Positions 40,258 through 49,577 are shown, numbered from the stretch's first letter. The stretch is 56,161 nt of DNA from Phycisphaerales bacterium (GCA_027019265.1 JALUWX010000058.1:1-56161), one strand, 5' to 3'. Notes: generated by a model not told the origin, from the letters alone. Numbers and translations: made by a program.

Positions 40258-41694
40258 CTACTCGCGCACCCGCGCGATGTTGTTCTCCGACCCGATCCCG
40301 TTCCTCGCGACCTCCGCGTTGAAGGTATCGAGGGACCAAACCCCGTCGATCACGAGTTTGTACTGGTATTCGCCCGGCTCGAGCGTGCACAGCAACTCGT
40401 GAACCCCCAGTGCCTCGTTCTTACGCATCGGAGACAACGCGGGGTTCCACGCATTAAAGCTCGCCGCGACCCGAACTTCTTCCCCAAGACCGATCGGTTG
40501 GACAAACAAAAGTCCCCCACTGACCCCGCGAACCCCGAGAAGATGACGGACCCGCTCATCCGGAAGTACGTCCCCCCCGGGCGCATCCTGAGCGTGTTCC
40601 TCGACTTGGGGAGTTACCCCCTCCGCCGCCTCGACCGGTTCCGTCTCCTCATCCCCCCCGATGAGGGACGTTTCATTTTCGAGCTCAATTGCGACAGGAC
40701 GCGCGACCGACATGGTCCGGGACCCCGAAAGCTCCCTCGCGCGCATCGCCATCTCCTGGGCGCGCGACACACTCGCCGTCAACGTGGGCTCCGGGATCGG
40801 ATCGGGCTCCACCGTCTTCCCGAACACCCCCAAGGTGTCACGCTCTTCGTCCTCAGGCTCCGGCCGCTCGATCGACACGTGCTCCATGAGCCATTCCGTC
40901 AACGACCGGTAGTCCTCAGCCCCCATCGAATCCGGCGCATGCGCCTCCACCGACACCCCGAAGCTCGCCGCCTCCTTCAGCACCGGATCAAGCCGGATCT
41001 GAACGGGGATCACCGACTCCGCGAACTCCAACCGGAGCTGCTCGAGCAGATCCCGCGCGAGCGGGAGGTTCGGATCGTGCATCGTCGGGAGGATCCGGGG
41101 CTGGATCCGCATCCCCAATCGTCGCGCCATCGATCGCACCGTCTGCACCTGCTTCGCCGCACCCTTCAAGGAGAAGTAGCTCGTCTCCACGGGGATGATC
41201 ACCTCACGACCCGCCGCGATCGCGTTGTACGACAGCAACCCGATCGAAGGCGAACAGTCGATCAGACACACGTCGTACCTTCGCTCGACCTCTCCCCCAT
41301 CCATCTCGCTCGTGTGTTCCCCCTCAACCCTCGACAACCGATCGATCACGCTCCGGAGCCTTCGTTCCTTCTCGGGTTGATCCGCAAGCCCACCCCGCGC
41401 GGACTCGAGACCCGCAAGCATCATCGAACTCCCGAGCAGATCCAACCCCCGGCACACATGCGTGACGTACCGAGCACGATCCAAGGGCGCGTTCATCGGC
41501 GAGCGCAGCGCGTGAGACACATCCAGATCGATCACCGATTCGGGAACACCGAGCCCGACCGCGCAGTGCGACTGGGGATCCATATCCACCAACAACGTCC
41601 GCACCCCACGCACGGCAAAGCACGCCGCAAGGTTGATCGACGTCGTCGTCTTCCCGCACCCGCCCTTCTGGTTGATGATCACGATGGTCCGCAT
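40258..41694 (-). CDS. ParA-family ATPase fused to a C-terminal CBM48/AMPK1-type glycan-binding domain
   Basis: A 478-residue fusion. Residues 1-265 are a ParA ATPase with deviant Walker A KGGCGKTT (10-17), VDMDPQSH and the YDVCLIDCSPSIGLL Walker B/switch block. A Pro/Glu-rich linker follows, and residues 395-478 form an E-set AMPK-beta-type domain: VRVAASFNAWNP, GEYQYKLVIDGVW and ENNIARV. Residues that bind glycogen in AMPK-beta (Trp100, Lys126, Trp133, Asn150) all have counterparts here (Trp416, Lys446, Trp453 and an Asn in ENNI). AAGGGA precedes the ATG at 41694. The partner gene lies downstream. No parB or parS is seen, so plasmid-type partition is unlikely. Confidence 0.9.
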   Translation of the reverse strand: MRTIVIINQKGGCGKTTTSINLAACFAVRGVRTLLVDMDPQSHCAVGLGVPESVIDLDVSHALRSPMNAPLDRARYVTHVCRGLDLLGSSMMLAGLESARGGLADQPEKERRLRSVIDRLSRVEGEHTSEMDGGEVERRYDVCLIDCSPSIGLLSYNAIAAGREVIIPVETSYFSLKGAAKQVQTVRSMARRLGMRIQPRILPTMHDPNLPLARDLLEQLRLEFAESVIPVQIRLDPVLKEAASFGVSVEAHAPDSMGAEDYRSLTEWLMEHVSIERPEPEDEERDTLGVFGKTVEPDPIPEPTLTASVSRAQEMAMRARELSGSRTMSVARPVAIELENETSLIGGDEETEPVEAAEGVTPQVEEHAQDAPGGDVLPDERVRHLLGVRGVSGGLLFVQPIGLGEEVRVAASFNAWNPALSPMRKNEALGVHELLCTLEPGEYQYKLVIDGVWSLDTFNAEVARNGIGSENNIARVRE

Positions 41695-41886
41695 GGCTGA
41701 TCCCTTGTCCGCGCGAGCGTTTGTCAATAAGGGACTTATCGGAACCACACCCCGTCAACCTCCAATCATCGGACGACAACCCACAATCTGGAGGGGAACA
41801 CCCCAGACCTCCCCCATATATGGCGTGGTCCAACACCCCAGATCAACCCATCGACCCCCCCGAACCCATCACCCGGATCCGTGCAT

Positions 41887-43050
41887 TCATCCCCGGATCG
41901 CGCAGATCCCAGCAATCGCCGCCGACTCCGGCGCTTCATTCACGATCACACACGACCCTTCCCCATCGGGAAGCACGAGCCTGAGTGATCCCCCCGAGGA
42001 CTTCTTATCCCTCCGCATCCGCGCCACGAGTTCCCCGTCCTCCGGAAGCCCGACCACACACACCGGAAGCCCAGCATCCTCGATCATCGATCGGACCGAC
42101 CCCGTCAGTTCCGAATCCACCATCCCCATCGATTCCGCGGCCGCGAACGCCGCGATGAGCCCGAGCCCGATCGCTTCCCCATGATGGAGCGGCGCATCAG
42201 CCGGGTCCCCCGTGGGAGTCAACGACCCGATCGTCTCGATCGCATGACCAAACGTGTGCCCAAGGTTCAGCAGCATCCGACCCCCGGCCTTCGCCGACGG
42301 ATCCTCGCGTTCATCCAACGCCACGATCGACGCTTTCAGCGCCACGTTCCGACGAACAAGCTCCGTCAGCACCCCGATATCCCGATCCCCCGCGCGTCCC
42401 ACATGCTCACGCGTCCACTCGACCAGATCCTCATGACCGGCCGTCCGCGCGATACACGCATGCTTGATGCACTCCGCGAGCCCCGAGCGCAAATACCGAT
42501 CCCCGAGCGACCCCAGCACCCCGACATCCGCGCACACCATCACGGGCTGATGGAACGCGCCGACGTAGTTCTTGAGCAAGCGATCCCCAACAGACAGGTT
42601 GAACCCCGTCTTCCCTCCCACACTCGCGTCCACCATCGCAAGCAGCGTCGTCGGGCACTGGACCACCGGGACCCCGCGCAGGTAACTCGCCGCAACAAAC
42701 CCACCCAGATCCCCCACGATCCCCCCACCCAGCGCCACCACCGGGTCCGAGCGGGTGTGCCCACTCCCCGCGATCGACTCGAGCAGCTCGTGATACGTCC
42801 CCAGACTCTTCACCGACTCGCTCGGGGTCACCTCAGCAACCGTCGGTTCGAGCCCACACCCCCGCGCTCCATCGAGCACCGTGTCCAGGTGCACACCCGG
42901 GACCCCCGTATCCCGGACCACGAACACGCGCGTCGCGCCACGCTCAGCAAGCCTGCGCAGCGCCCCGGCCGAGTCCCCGAGCGCCCCGTCCCCGACGCGC
43001 ACGTCGTACGAGCGTTCGGACAGCTCGACCCGGACCGACCCGACACTCAC
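41887..43050 (-). CDS. aroB: 3-dehydroquinate synthase
   Basis: A 387-residue enzyme for the second shikimate-pathway step. The NAD-binding block is GGGIVGDLGGFVAASYLRG; the PTTLLAMVDASVGGKTGFN block, the zinc-ligand segment LNLGHTFGHAIE and HHGEAIGLG follow, and LAECIKHA is present. The GTG at 43050 overlaps the rsfS TGA as GTGA, so translation is coupled. It is the last gene of the lpxA-to-aroB string. Confidence 0.95.
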   Translation of the reverse strand: MSVGSVRVELSERSYDVRVGDGALGDSAGALRRLAERGATRVFVVRDTGVPGVHLDTVLDGARGCGLEPTVAEVTPSESVKSLGTYHELLESIAGSGHTRSDPVVALGGGIVGDLGGFVAASYLRGVPVVQCPTTLLAMVDASVGGKTGFNLSVGDRLLKNYVGAFHQPVMVCADVGVLGSLGDRYLRSGLAECIKHACIARTAGHEDLVEWTREHVGRAGDRDIGVLTELVRRNVALKASIVALDEREDPSAKAGGRMLLNLGHTFGHAIETIGSLTPTGDPADAPLHHGEAIGLGLIAAFAAAESMGMVDSELTGSVRSMIEDAGLPVCVVGLPEDGELVARMRRDKKSSGGSLRLVLPDGEGSCVIVNEAPESAAIAGICAIRG

Positions 43051-43520
43051 GACCCCGCGCCCCCGTCTTTCTTCACGGGCTTGGGCACATCCACGCGCGG
43101 CGCATCCCCCCACATCATCTCCAGGTCGTAGTGCGCCCGAGCGTTGGGCTCGAACAGGTGCACCACCACATCCACGAAGTCCGCGAGGATCCACAGCGCG
43201 TCGTTGTCCTCGGAGATCCGGAACGCGCTCGTCCCGTGCGCTTTCGCTGTATCGCTCAGGTTCTCGAGCGACGAACGCATCTGTCGCGCCGATGTCCCCG
43301 ACCCGATCACGATAAACCCCGTGACCGGCGACAACCGGGTCACATCCAGGATCACCACATCCTCGCACTTATCACCCAGCAGCGATGTCCCGATCGCCTG
43401 CGCAAACGCACGCGCCTGCTCGGGCTCCAGAATCCCCTCCGCGTCAGACAGGGTCGCCCCCATCGATCGCTTGGGCTGCTCCACGTTCTCATCCAGCTTC
43501 TGCTCGTCGTATTCGCTCAT
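43047..43520 (-). CDS. rsfS: Ribosomal silencing factor RsfS
   Basis: A 157-residue RsfS/YbeB family protein, which binds uL14 and blocks subunit joining. The C-terminal block DFVDVVVHLFEPNARAHYDL and MWGDAP is diagnostic; the first 30 residues are an extension over the E. coli protein (105 residues). It starts 24 bases after the methyltransferase stop and overlaps aroB by 4 bases. Confidence 0.94.
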   Translation of the reverse strand: MSEYDEQKLDENVEQPKRSMGATLSDAEGILEPEQARAFAQAIGTSLLGDKCEDVVILDVTRLSPVTGFIVIGSGTSARQMRSSLENLSDTAKAHGTSAFRISEDNDALWILADFVDVVVHLFEPNARAHYDLEMMWGDAPRVDVPKPVKKDGGAGS

Positions 43521-43544
43521 ATGAAATCAGGATAGGAGCCCCCC

Positions 43545-44324
43545 TCACCCATCGCGCCCCTTCTCAGCCCTCTGAGGGTCGGGTTTCACGAGCACACACC
43601 CCACCCAACCATCTCTCGACTCCGCCCCGATCCGCTCGCGCTCCACGAGCCCGAACCCCACGAGCCGATCCACCACCCCCGAGAGCCCGTTCTCCGTCTC
43701 ATGGATCGCAACCACCATCGCCCCGGCCCGCACCACCCGGACCAACTGCACACTCTGACGAGCCCGCTCCGAGTCGTCCTCCGCAACCCTGAGCGGATCC
43801 ACACACACCATGCACTCGAACGCGCCATCCAACTCCCCATCCAGCGACTCGGTCCACCCCAGCTCGAACCCCTGCTGATCGCTCGGATACCGCTGACGCG
43901 CGAACCGGATCGACTCCCCGTCCCGATCCAGACTCACCACCCCACCCGAAGGCCCGACGGCCCGCGCGAGCATCGCCGACCCCGCGCCCGTCCCGCATCC
44001 CAACTCGAGCACGCGCATCCCCGGGCGCACCCGATCGATGAACGTCTCGTAGAGCCCCACCCTCGGGTCCGACCCGATGTCGTGATACCTCCTCGACCTC
44101 GTGTAGCGGATGCGCATCGAACGCCGATCCCCCGTCACCCCCGTGAACCGCGCGTCGTACTCCTTTACCCCCGGACCAAGCTCACCCAGCGCCCTCCGGA
44201 GCGAGATCCCCGATCGCTCCCGATACCGAACCCCGTCCACCCGGATCACGCGCTTGCGCAGCCCGACCCGCGCGAGCAAACGCTCGACCTTCGCGACCAC
44301 CGGATGACGATCCCGTTCAGGCAC
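43545..44324 (-). CDS. SAM-dependent methyltransferase, class I, uncharacterised
   Basis: A 259-residue protein with a Rossmann-type SAM domain starting at about residue 105: MRVLELGCGTGAGSAMLARA is motif I and VVSLDRDGES motif II. The N-terminal part (VIRVDGVRYRERSGISLR) is not recognised. The substrate is unknown. A GTG at 44324 (reading V-P-E-R-D) is given as start, with AGGGG 8 bases ahead; it overlaps the stop of the MBL gene by 8 bases. GTG at 44330 is an alternative. Confidence 0.78.
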   Translation of the reverse strand: MPERDRHPVVAKVERLLARVGLRKRVIRVDGVRYRERSGISLRRALGELGPGVKEYDARFTGVTGDRRSMRIRYTRSRRYHDIGSDPRVGLYETFIDRVRPGMRVLELGCGTGAGSAMLARAVGPSGGVVSLDRDGESIRFARQRYPSDQQGFELGWTESLDGELDGAFECMVCVDPLRVAEDDSERARQSVQLVRVVRAGAMVVAIHETENGLSGVVDRLVGFGLVERERIGAESRDGWVGCVLVKPDPQRAEKGRDG

Positions 44325-45270
44325 GCTCCACACCCCTCGCACCGCGAAGAAACAGCTCTCCCTGGACCTCCTCCGCCCTCGGCGCACGACGGGCTCTCGG
44401 CGCTCCCTCCCCAGCGCGGACCGGGATCCACGCCGTCATCTCGAACTGGGTCGAGATCGTCCTCGTCACCCCCTCGTGACCATGCGCCATCGCGCACAGC
44501 TCCGGGGTGTTGCACTGACGGGACAAATGCAACAGCACCAGATGATCCCGGACCCCGATCCTCCGGACCGCATCCGCGCTCAGCTCATTGCTGAGGTGCC
44601 CCGACCCACCCATGATCCGCTTCTTGAGCATCGCCGGACGACCCGAACGCATCTGCATGTCCGGGTCGTAGTTCGATTCCAGCGCAAGCGTGTCCACCCC
44701 GCGCATGTGCTCGATCATCGATGGGGTCACCCGCCCACAATCTGTTGCATACCCGAGCGAAGCCACCCGTCCTTCGTGCTCGATCTCCACCCGGAAACAC
44801 GCAACCCCAAGCGAATCGTGCGACATCACGCACACATGGGCCGTCGCGCCCTCGTGGATATCGATCGCATCATCGAACGGCGAAGCGCTCGAACACAACA
44901 ACCCCGCGCGCTCCGCCCGACCCATGTGCTTCCGATGGATATTCAAGGTCGCACGCCAATCGGGCTTCCGCATCGCCGCCACCCACCCCGGATGACAGTG
45001 GTCCGTATCCAGGTGCGTGAGCAGCGCCTGATCCACCATGTCCAGAGACAACCCCCGCGCCTCCAGACACGCCCTCGTCCGTTTCGGGCTCAGCCCCAGA
45101 TCGATCAGCGCCACATGACGACCACCCCCCGGGGTCCTCGACACCAGCACCGAGCAGTTCCCCGAAGACCCCGAAGCGAGCACACACAGCGCCCCATGCG
45201 CATCATCCAGCGCATACTCGCGCGTCACCACCGACCCGACCTGCTCGCACAGCGCCCCCACAACACTCAC
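44317..45270 (-). CDS. Metallo-beta-lactamase-fold hydrolase, YycJ-like
   Basis: A 317-residue MBL-fold protein. The zinc motif THLDTDHCHPGW follows the LIDLGLSPKRTRACLEARGL block, a layout like that of YycJ/WalJ-type nucleases; further metal ligands lie in YATDCGRVT, ALESNYDPDM and LLHLSRQCNT. The C-terminal 40 residues are Arg-rich. The GTG start (45268-45270) overlaps the lpxA stop as GTGA. Confidence 0.9.
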   Translation of the reverse strand: MSVVGALCEQVGSVVTREYALDDAHGALCVLASGSSGNCSVLVSRTPGGGRHVALIDLGLSPKRTRACLEARGLSLDMVDQALLTHLDTDHCHPGWVAAMRKPDWRATLNIHRKHMGRAERAGLLCSSASPFDDAIDIHEGATAHVCVMSHDSLGVACFRVEIEHEGRVASLGYATDCGRVTPSMIEHMRGVDTLALESNYDPDMQMRSGRPAMLKKRIMGGSGHLSNELSADAVRRIGVRDHLVLLHLSRQCNTPELCAMAHGHEGVTRTISTQFEMTAWIPVRAGEGAPRARRAPRAEEVQGELFLRGARGVERA

Positions 45271-46085
45271 TCCGTCTCATCGACGGCCTTGTACACCTTC
45301 CGACCCCCGAGCGTGCAGATCGGACGCTTCGACGAGCTCACGAAATCCGAGAGGATCTTCACCGCCTCCGATTCGCGCCCGCGCTCCTCGAGCATCTCAC
45401 GCATCTCGCTCATCGGCGGGTTCTTCCGGAACACCTCGTTGTACGCACGCTTCACCGCATCGATCTCCCCGCGCGACATCCCCGAACGACGCATCCCCAC
45501 CAGGTTCAGCCCCACCACCTGGTTCCGGAGCACGGCCATAAAGAACGGCGGCAGATCGTTCGACAACGTCGTGCACCCCGACGTCATCGACTGACGACCG
45601 ATCCGACCGAACTGGTGCACCATCGTCCCCCCGGACAAGATCGCGCGATCCTGCACCTCCGAGTGTCCCCCCAACGCCGTGTTGTTCACCAGGATCACGT
45701 CGTTCCCCACGATCGTGTCATGACCCGCATGCGCATACGCCATAAAGAACGTCCGATCCCCCACCCTCGTCGGGGTGTGGTCGTTCGAAGCCGCATGCAC
45801 CGTCGCGCCCTCGCGGAAAAGACAATCCGAACCGATCGTCACCCCGGCCGTGATCGCCCCGGGCTTGAACTTGTAATCCTGCGGCTCAAACCCGATACAC
45901 ACGTTCGGATAGAAAATCGTGTTCTCCCCCACCGTCAGCGGCCCGCTCAGCGACACCCGCGCCACCAACTTCACCCCAGCACCCAGCGTGATATCGCCCG
46001 TCAGGGTACAGAACGGACCGACGACAACGTCATCAGCCATTTTCACAGTGTCATCAACGATCGACGTCGGGTGGATCTCAGGCAT
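45267..46085 (-). CDS. lpxA: Acyl-ACP--UDP-N-acetylglucosamine O-acyltransferase LpxA
   Basis: A 272-residue left-handed beta-helix acyltransferase for the first step of lipid A synthesis. The N-terminal hexapeptide repeats (IHPTSIVDDTVKMADDVVVG, then DITLGAGVKLVARV) and the catalytic His122 in YAHAGHD fit. The C-terminal helical part (MRRSGMSRGEIDAVKRAYN) is LpxA-like. It is the first gene of a minus-strand string that continues with the MBL hydrolase. It diverges from lipB with only 31 bases between the start codons. Its presence points to an outer membrane. Confidence 0.94.
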   Translation of the reverse strand: MPEIHPTSIVDDTVKMADDVVVGPFCTLTGDITLGAGVKLVARVSLSGPLTVGENTIFYPNVCIGFEPQDYKFKPGAITAGVTIGSDCLFREGATVHAASNDHTPTRVGDRTFFMAYAHAGHDTIVGNDVILVNNTALGGHSEVQDRAILSGGTMVHQFGRIGRQSMTSGCTTLSNDLPPFFMAVLRNQVVGLNLVGMRRSGMSRGEIDAVKRAYNEVFRKNPPMSEMREMLEERGRESEAVKILSDFVSSSKRPICTLGGRKVYKAVDETE

Positions 46086-46116
46086 GCCCCAAGTCTAGCT
46101 CTCCCTACGATCCCAC

Positions 46117-46830
46117 ATGCCCCCCACCCCCCCCGTCCCCGTCCACATCCAGCGCCTCGGACGGCTCCCCTACGACCGCGCCTACGAGATCCAGAACACC
46201 ACCCACGACCAGATCCTCAACGCACGAGACACCGACAACCCGACCTTCGCGACCCTCCTCCTCGTCGAGCACGACCCCGTCATCACCGTCACCAAACGAA
46301 AAGACGCGCCCGCGCACGTCGTCACCCCATCGCCCGTCCTCGAACAACTCGGGATCCAACGCCGGGACACCGACCGGGGAGGGGACGTCACCTACCACGG
46401 CCCAGGACAGCTCGTCATCTATCCCATCGTCGATCTCAACGCCCTCCACCTCCGCCTCCACGACTACGTCCGCCTCCTCGAACAATCCATCATCGACACC
46501 CTCGCGCAGTGGGACATCCGAGCCCAGCGCGACCCGGGCGCAACCGGGGTCTGGGTCGAGCACAACAACGATCTCGCCAAAATCGCCGCCATCGGGATCC
46601 GGGTCCGCAAATGGGTCACCCTCCACGGGCTCGCCGTCAATGTCGATCCCGACATGTCCCACTTCACCCACATCGTCCCCTGCGGGCTCGCCGGCCGACC
46701 CGTCGTCTCCATGAAACAGATCCTCGGGAACGACACCCCCACCCTCGACACCTTCGCCGATTCCCTCTCCACCACCCTCGCAACCCTCCTCACCCAACGC
46801 GCCGAAACCCGAACCGGGGTCGAGCACTAG
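46117..46830 (+). CDS. lipB: Octanoyltransferase LipB
   Basis: A 237-residue enzyme that moves octanoate from acyl carrier protein to lipoyl-dependent apoproteins. Family blocks: LLLVEHDPVITVTKR, RGGDVTYHGPGQLVIYPIVDL, the catalytic Lys155 in LAKIAAIGIRV, and Cys189 in HIVPCGLAGRPV. It overlaps no neighbours and stands divergent from lpxA, 31 bases away. LipA was not found. Confidence 0.95.
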   Translation: MPPTPPVPVHIQRLGRLPYDRAYEIQNTTHDQILNARDTDNPTFATLLLVEHDPVITVTKRKDAPAHVVTPSPVLEQLGIQRRDTDRGGDVTYHGPGQLVIYPIVDLNALHLRLHDYVRLLEQSIIDTLAQWDIRAQRDPGATGVWVEHNNDLAKIAAIGIRVRKWVTLHGLAVNVDPDMSHFTHIVPCGLAGRPVVSMKQILGNDTPTLDTFADSLSTTLATLLTQRAETRTGVEH

Positions 46831-46875
46831 AATTCAAAGCAAACCACACCCCACGACCCCAACGATCGGATCCCC

Positions 46876-48846
46876 ATGCGCCCGATGTCCCGCGCCATCC
46901 TCATCCCCCTCACCCTCCTGATCGCCCTCCCCTCCATCGCGGCGACCCAACCCGACTCGTCCGATCGCGACTCGCGCCGAGAACGCGCCCTCCGCCGACT
47001 CCGCGACAACGACCGGGTCCTCGATCGACGCGCCGAGAACCTCGACCGATCCGCGCTGCCCGAGATGGACCCCGCGCTGATCGACGAGTACACCGACATC
47101 ATCAGCTACCTCGCCGACCCACAGCGCGAAGGACGCGCCCCAGGGTCGGGCGGGATCGAAGCCGCCGCCACCTACCTCACCGAACGACTCACCACCCTCG
47201 GGCTCACCCCGGCCTTCGACAACAACACAACCTACCGACAAGCCATGGAGATGGGGGTCTCCCTCACCGCTTCCACAGCCACCCTCTCCGTCGCCGGAAG
47301 CGACATGATCCTCGACGAAGACTTCGCGCCCCTCGCATACTCCGCGACCGGATCCGCCTCCGCTCCCATCACATTCGCCGGATACGCCATCGTCTCCGGC
47401 CCCGACGCCTACACCTCCTTCCCCACCGGTACCGAGTTCGACGGCGCGATCGTCATGTGCCTCAAGAACGAACCCCAGAACCCCGACGGCTCCTCACAGT
47501 GGCGCGACGAGGGCTGGTCCCACCACGCGCGCATGACCTACAAGGTCAACGCCCTCCAGCGCCGCGGCGCATCCGCCGTCCTGATCGTCGCGTCCGAATC
47601 GCCGATGGACCCCATGAACGGGATCCTCGACAACCTCGAATCCACCTCACCCCCCCAGGTCGTGCCCGGCGTCACCCGAGGACCCGAGTTCGACATCCCC
47701 GTCATCTCCATCACCCCCGATGTCGCACGCGCCATCATCGAAGCCGCAGGAACCACGAAGTCCTTCGACGAACTCGTCAACGAAGCGAACAAAGGCCCCA
47801 TCATCGAGCAGATCGACATCGAGACCTCCGTCTCCGTCGAGATCGAGCGCACCCCCACCATGACCGACAACCTCGGAGCGATCCTCCCCGGGAAGGGCGC
47901 CCTCGCCGACGAGTACATCGTCATCGGCGCGCACTACGACCACGTGGGCTACGGGCGATTCGGGTCCCGGGTCCGCAATGCCGCCGGGCAGATCCACCCC
48001 GGCGCTGACGACAACGCCTCCGGATCGACCGGGCTCCTCATCGCCGCGCGAGAACTCTCGAACCGATACGCGCTCCTCTCCGATTCCGACAACGCGCGCT
48101 CCATCCTCTTCCTCCTGTTCACGGCCGAAGAATCCGGGCTCAACGGATCCCGCTACTACGTGGACAACCCCATCGCCCCACTCGATCAGCACGAGATCAT
48201 GCTCAACATGGACATGATCGGATCGCTCGAGCAAGACCCCCTCGAGATCGGCGGGTTCGAGAGCTCCGAAGCGCTCGAATCCCTCGCGCAGCGCCACCTC
48301 GACAAATCCGGACTCGTCTACTCCCACGACACGAGCGTGGGTTCCGGTCGCTCCGACCACGCATCCTTCGAAGCCAAGGACATCCCCAACCTCTTCTTCT
48401 TCACCGGCCTCCACGAGCGGTACCACACCCCCGACGACACCACCGACCACATCGACGAAGAGGGCGCCGTCCGTGTCGCCACCATCGTTGCGCAGATCGC
48501 ATACGGCGCCGCGACCGACACCAACGGTTTCCCCCACTCCGACGACAACAACCCGAACGTCGCCTCCAACGAACCCCCCAAGGTCCGGGTCGGGATCGTC
48601 CCCAGCAACGTCGCCGGCCAAGGGATGCGTGTCCTCCGGATCTTCGACAACACCAGCGCCTCCGAAGCCGGGCTCCAGTCCGGGGACCTCATCACCCACT
48701 GGAACAACGAACCCATCGAGTCCGTCGAGTCCTGGTCCCCCGTCCTCCTCAACCACAACCCCGGAGACGTCGTCACCCTCACCGTCGTCCGCGCGGGAGA
48801 GGACGACCCCATCGAACTCGAGATGACCCTCAAAGCGGCGGAGTGA
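46876..48846 (+). CDS. Secreted M28-family exopeptidase with PA and PDZ domains
   Basis: A 656-residue secreted zinc aminopeptidase. A signal peptide (residues 1-24) is followed by an Arg-rich stretch, an N-terminal cap, and a PA insert (about 155-290; FAGYAIVSGPDAYTSF). The M28 core has HYDHVGYG, ADDNASGST, AEESGLNGS and MDMIGS as zinc-ligand blocks, and ERYHTPDDT for the last ligand. A C-terminal PDZ-like domain (about 560-655) includes GLQSGDLITHWNNEPIES. The ATG at 46885 is an alternative start. Together with the M28-type gene at the window end it suggests peptide scavenging outside the cell. Confidence 0.92.
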   Translation: MRPMSRAILIPLTLLIALPSIAATQPDSSDRDSRRERALRRLRDNDRVLDRRAENLDRSALPEMDPALIDEYTDIISYLADPQREGRAPGSGGIEAAATYLTERLTTLGLTPAFDNNTTYRQAMEMGVSLTASTATLSVAGSDMILDEDFAPLAYSATGSASAPITFAGYAIVSGPDAYTSFPTGTEFDGAIVMCLKNEPQNPDGSSQWRDEGWSHHARMTYKVNALQRRGASAVLIVASESPMDPMNGILDNLESTSPPQVVPGVTRGPEFDIPVISITPDVARAIIEAAGTTKSFDELVNEANKGPIIEQIDIETSVSVEIERTPTMTDNLGAILPGKGALADEYIVIGAHYDHVGYGRFGSRVRNAAGQIHPGADDNASGSTGLLIAARELSNRYALLSDSDNARSILFLLFTAEESGLNGSRYYVDNPIAPLDQHEIMLNMDMIGSLEQDPLEIGGFESSEALESLAQRHLDKSGLVYSHDTSVGSGRSDHASFEAKDIPNLFFFTGLHERYHTPDDTTDHIDEEGAVRVATIVAQIAYGAATDTNGFPHSDDNNPNVASNEPPKVRVGIVPSNVAGQGMRVLRIFDNTSASEAGLQSGDLITHWNNEPIESVESWSPVLLNHNPGDVVTLTVVRAGEDDPIELEMTLKAAE

Positions 48847-48855
48847 TCCGATCCG

Positions 48856-49248
48856 ATGGACCCGAAGCTCCTGGAGCAACTCAGAGACGCAGAGGAGTCC
48901 CATCTCCGTCCCGATGTGCGCACGAACCCGAACGCCCTCGGCGCGATCCTCGACGACTCGTTCTCCGAGATCGGCGCATCGGGCACCCGCTACACCAAGA
49001 GCGACATCCTCAACTCCCTCACCAATGAGCCCAACATCCGGAGAGCGATCAAGCACTTCGAAGCGCGTCAACTCGGATCGGACCTCTACCTCACCACCTA
49101 CATCCTGATCGCGCACCACCCGGGAAACAACCCACCCAGACGGACCCATAGGAGCACGATCTGGAAACTGATCAACAACGCTCCGGTCATGCTCCATCAC
49201 CAGGGCACACCCATCCCCGATCCACAATCTCAACCAGCAACGTCCTAG
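48856..49248 (+). CDS. SnoaL/DUF4440-like small protein
   Basis: A 130-residue protein with a DUF4440-type (NTF2-like) N-terminal block: LLEQLRDAEESHLRPDVR, ILDDSFSEIGASGTRY and TKSDILNSLTNE. The typical DUF4440 C-terminal beta strands are weak here. No catalytic residues are recognised. It starts 9 bases after the exopeptidase stop, so the two are likely co-transcribed. Confidence 0.78.
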   Translation: MDPKLLEQLRDAEESHLRPDVRTNPNALGAILDDSFSEIGASGTRYTKSDILNSLTNEPNIRRAIKHFEARQLGSDLYLTTYILIAHHPGNNPPRRTHRSTIWKLINNAPVMLHHQGTPIPDPQSQPATS

Positions 49249-49256
49249 CATCCCCC

Positions 49257-49577
49257 ATGGCATCCTCCCGAACCACCAAACCCGAACTCGAAACCGTCGA
49301 ACCCATCGGGCTCCGTGTCCTCATCCGCAAGGACGAGGACAAGAAGCAGACCAAGTCCGGGATCCACCTCCCCGACAAAATCGAGATCCCCACCCTCACG
49401 GGACGGGTCGTCTCCATCGCCGCGCAGGTGGACAACGACCCCGACTACCCCATCGCACAGTACGACCGGGTCCTCTTCAATCCCAAACACGCGATCCCCG
49501 TGGACTTCGAGGGAGACAACCGCCTCTTCGTCATCCCCGTCGAAGACATCGTCGCCGTCTTCCGCAAAGAACGCTGA
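49257..49577 (+). CDS. GroES/Cpn10-like co-chaperonin, without adjacent GroEL
   Basis: A 106-residue protein of the chaperonin-10 fold: [39 protein letters not shown] and [14 protein letters not shown]. The mobile loop ([11 protein letters not shown]) and strand pattern match, but identity to classical GroES looks low. No groEL follows, which is unusual for this gene. It may be a paralogue with a specific client. It follows the DUF4440-like gene by 8 bases. Confidence 0.85.
   Translation: MASSRTTKPELETVEPIGLRVLIRKDEDKKQTKSGIHLPDKIEIPTLTGRVVSIAAQVDNDPDYPIAQYDRVLFNPKHAIPVDFEGDNRLFVIPVEDIVAVFRKER

Noticed and set aside
40258..41694. Plasmid-type ParABS locus
   Set aside because: No ParB gene or parS-like cluster is nearby, and the downstream partner looks MinD-like, not ParB-like.
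45615..48008. A plus-strand open frame of 797 codons
   Set aside because: It is antisense to lpxA, then out of frame with lipB and the M28 peptidase, and is Arg/Pro-rich, a shadow of high GC.
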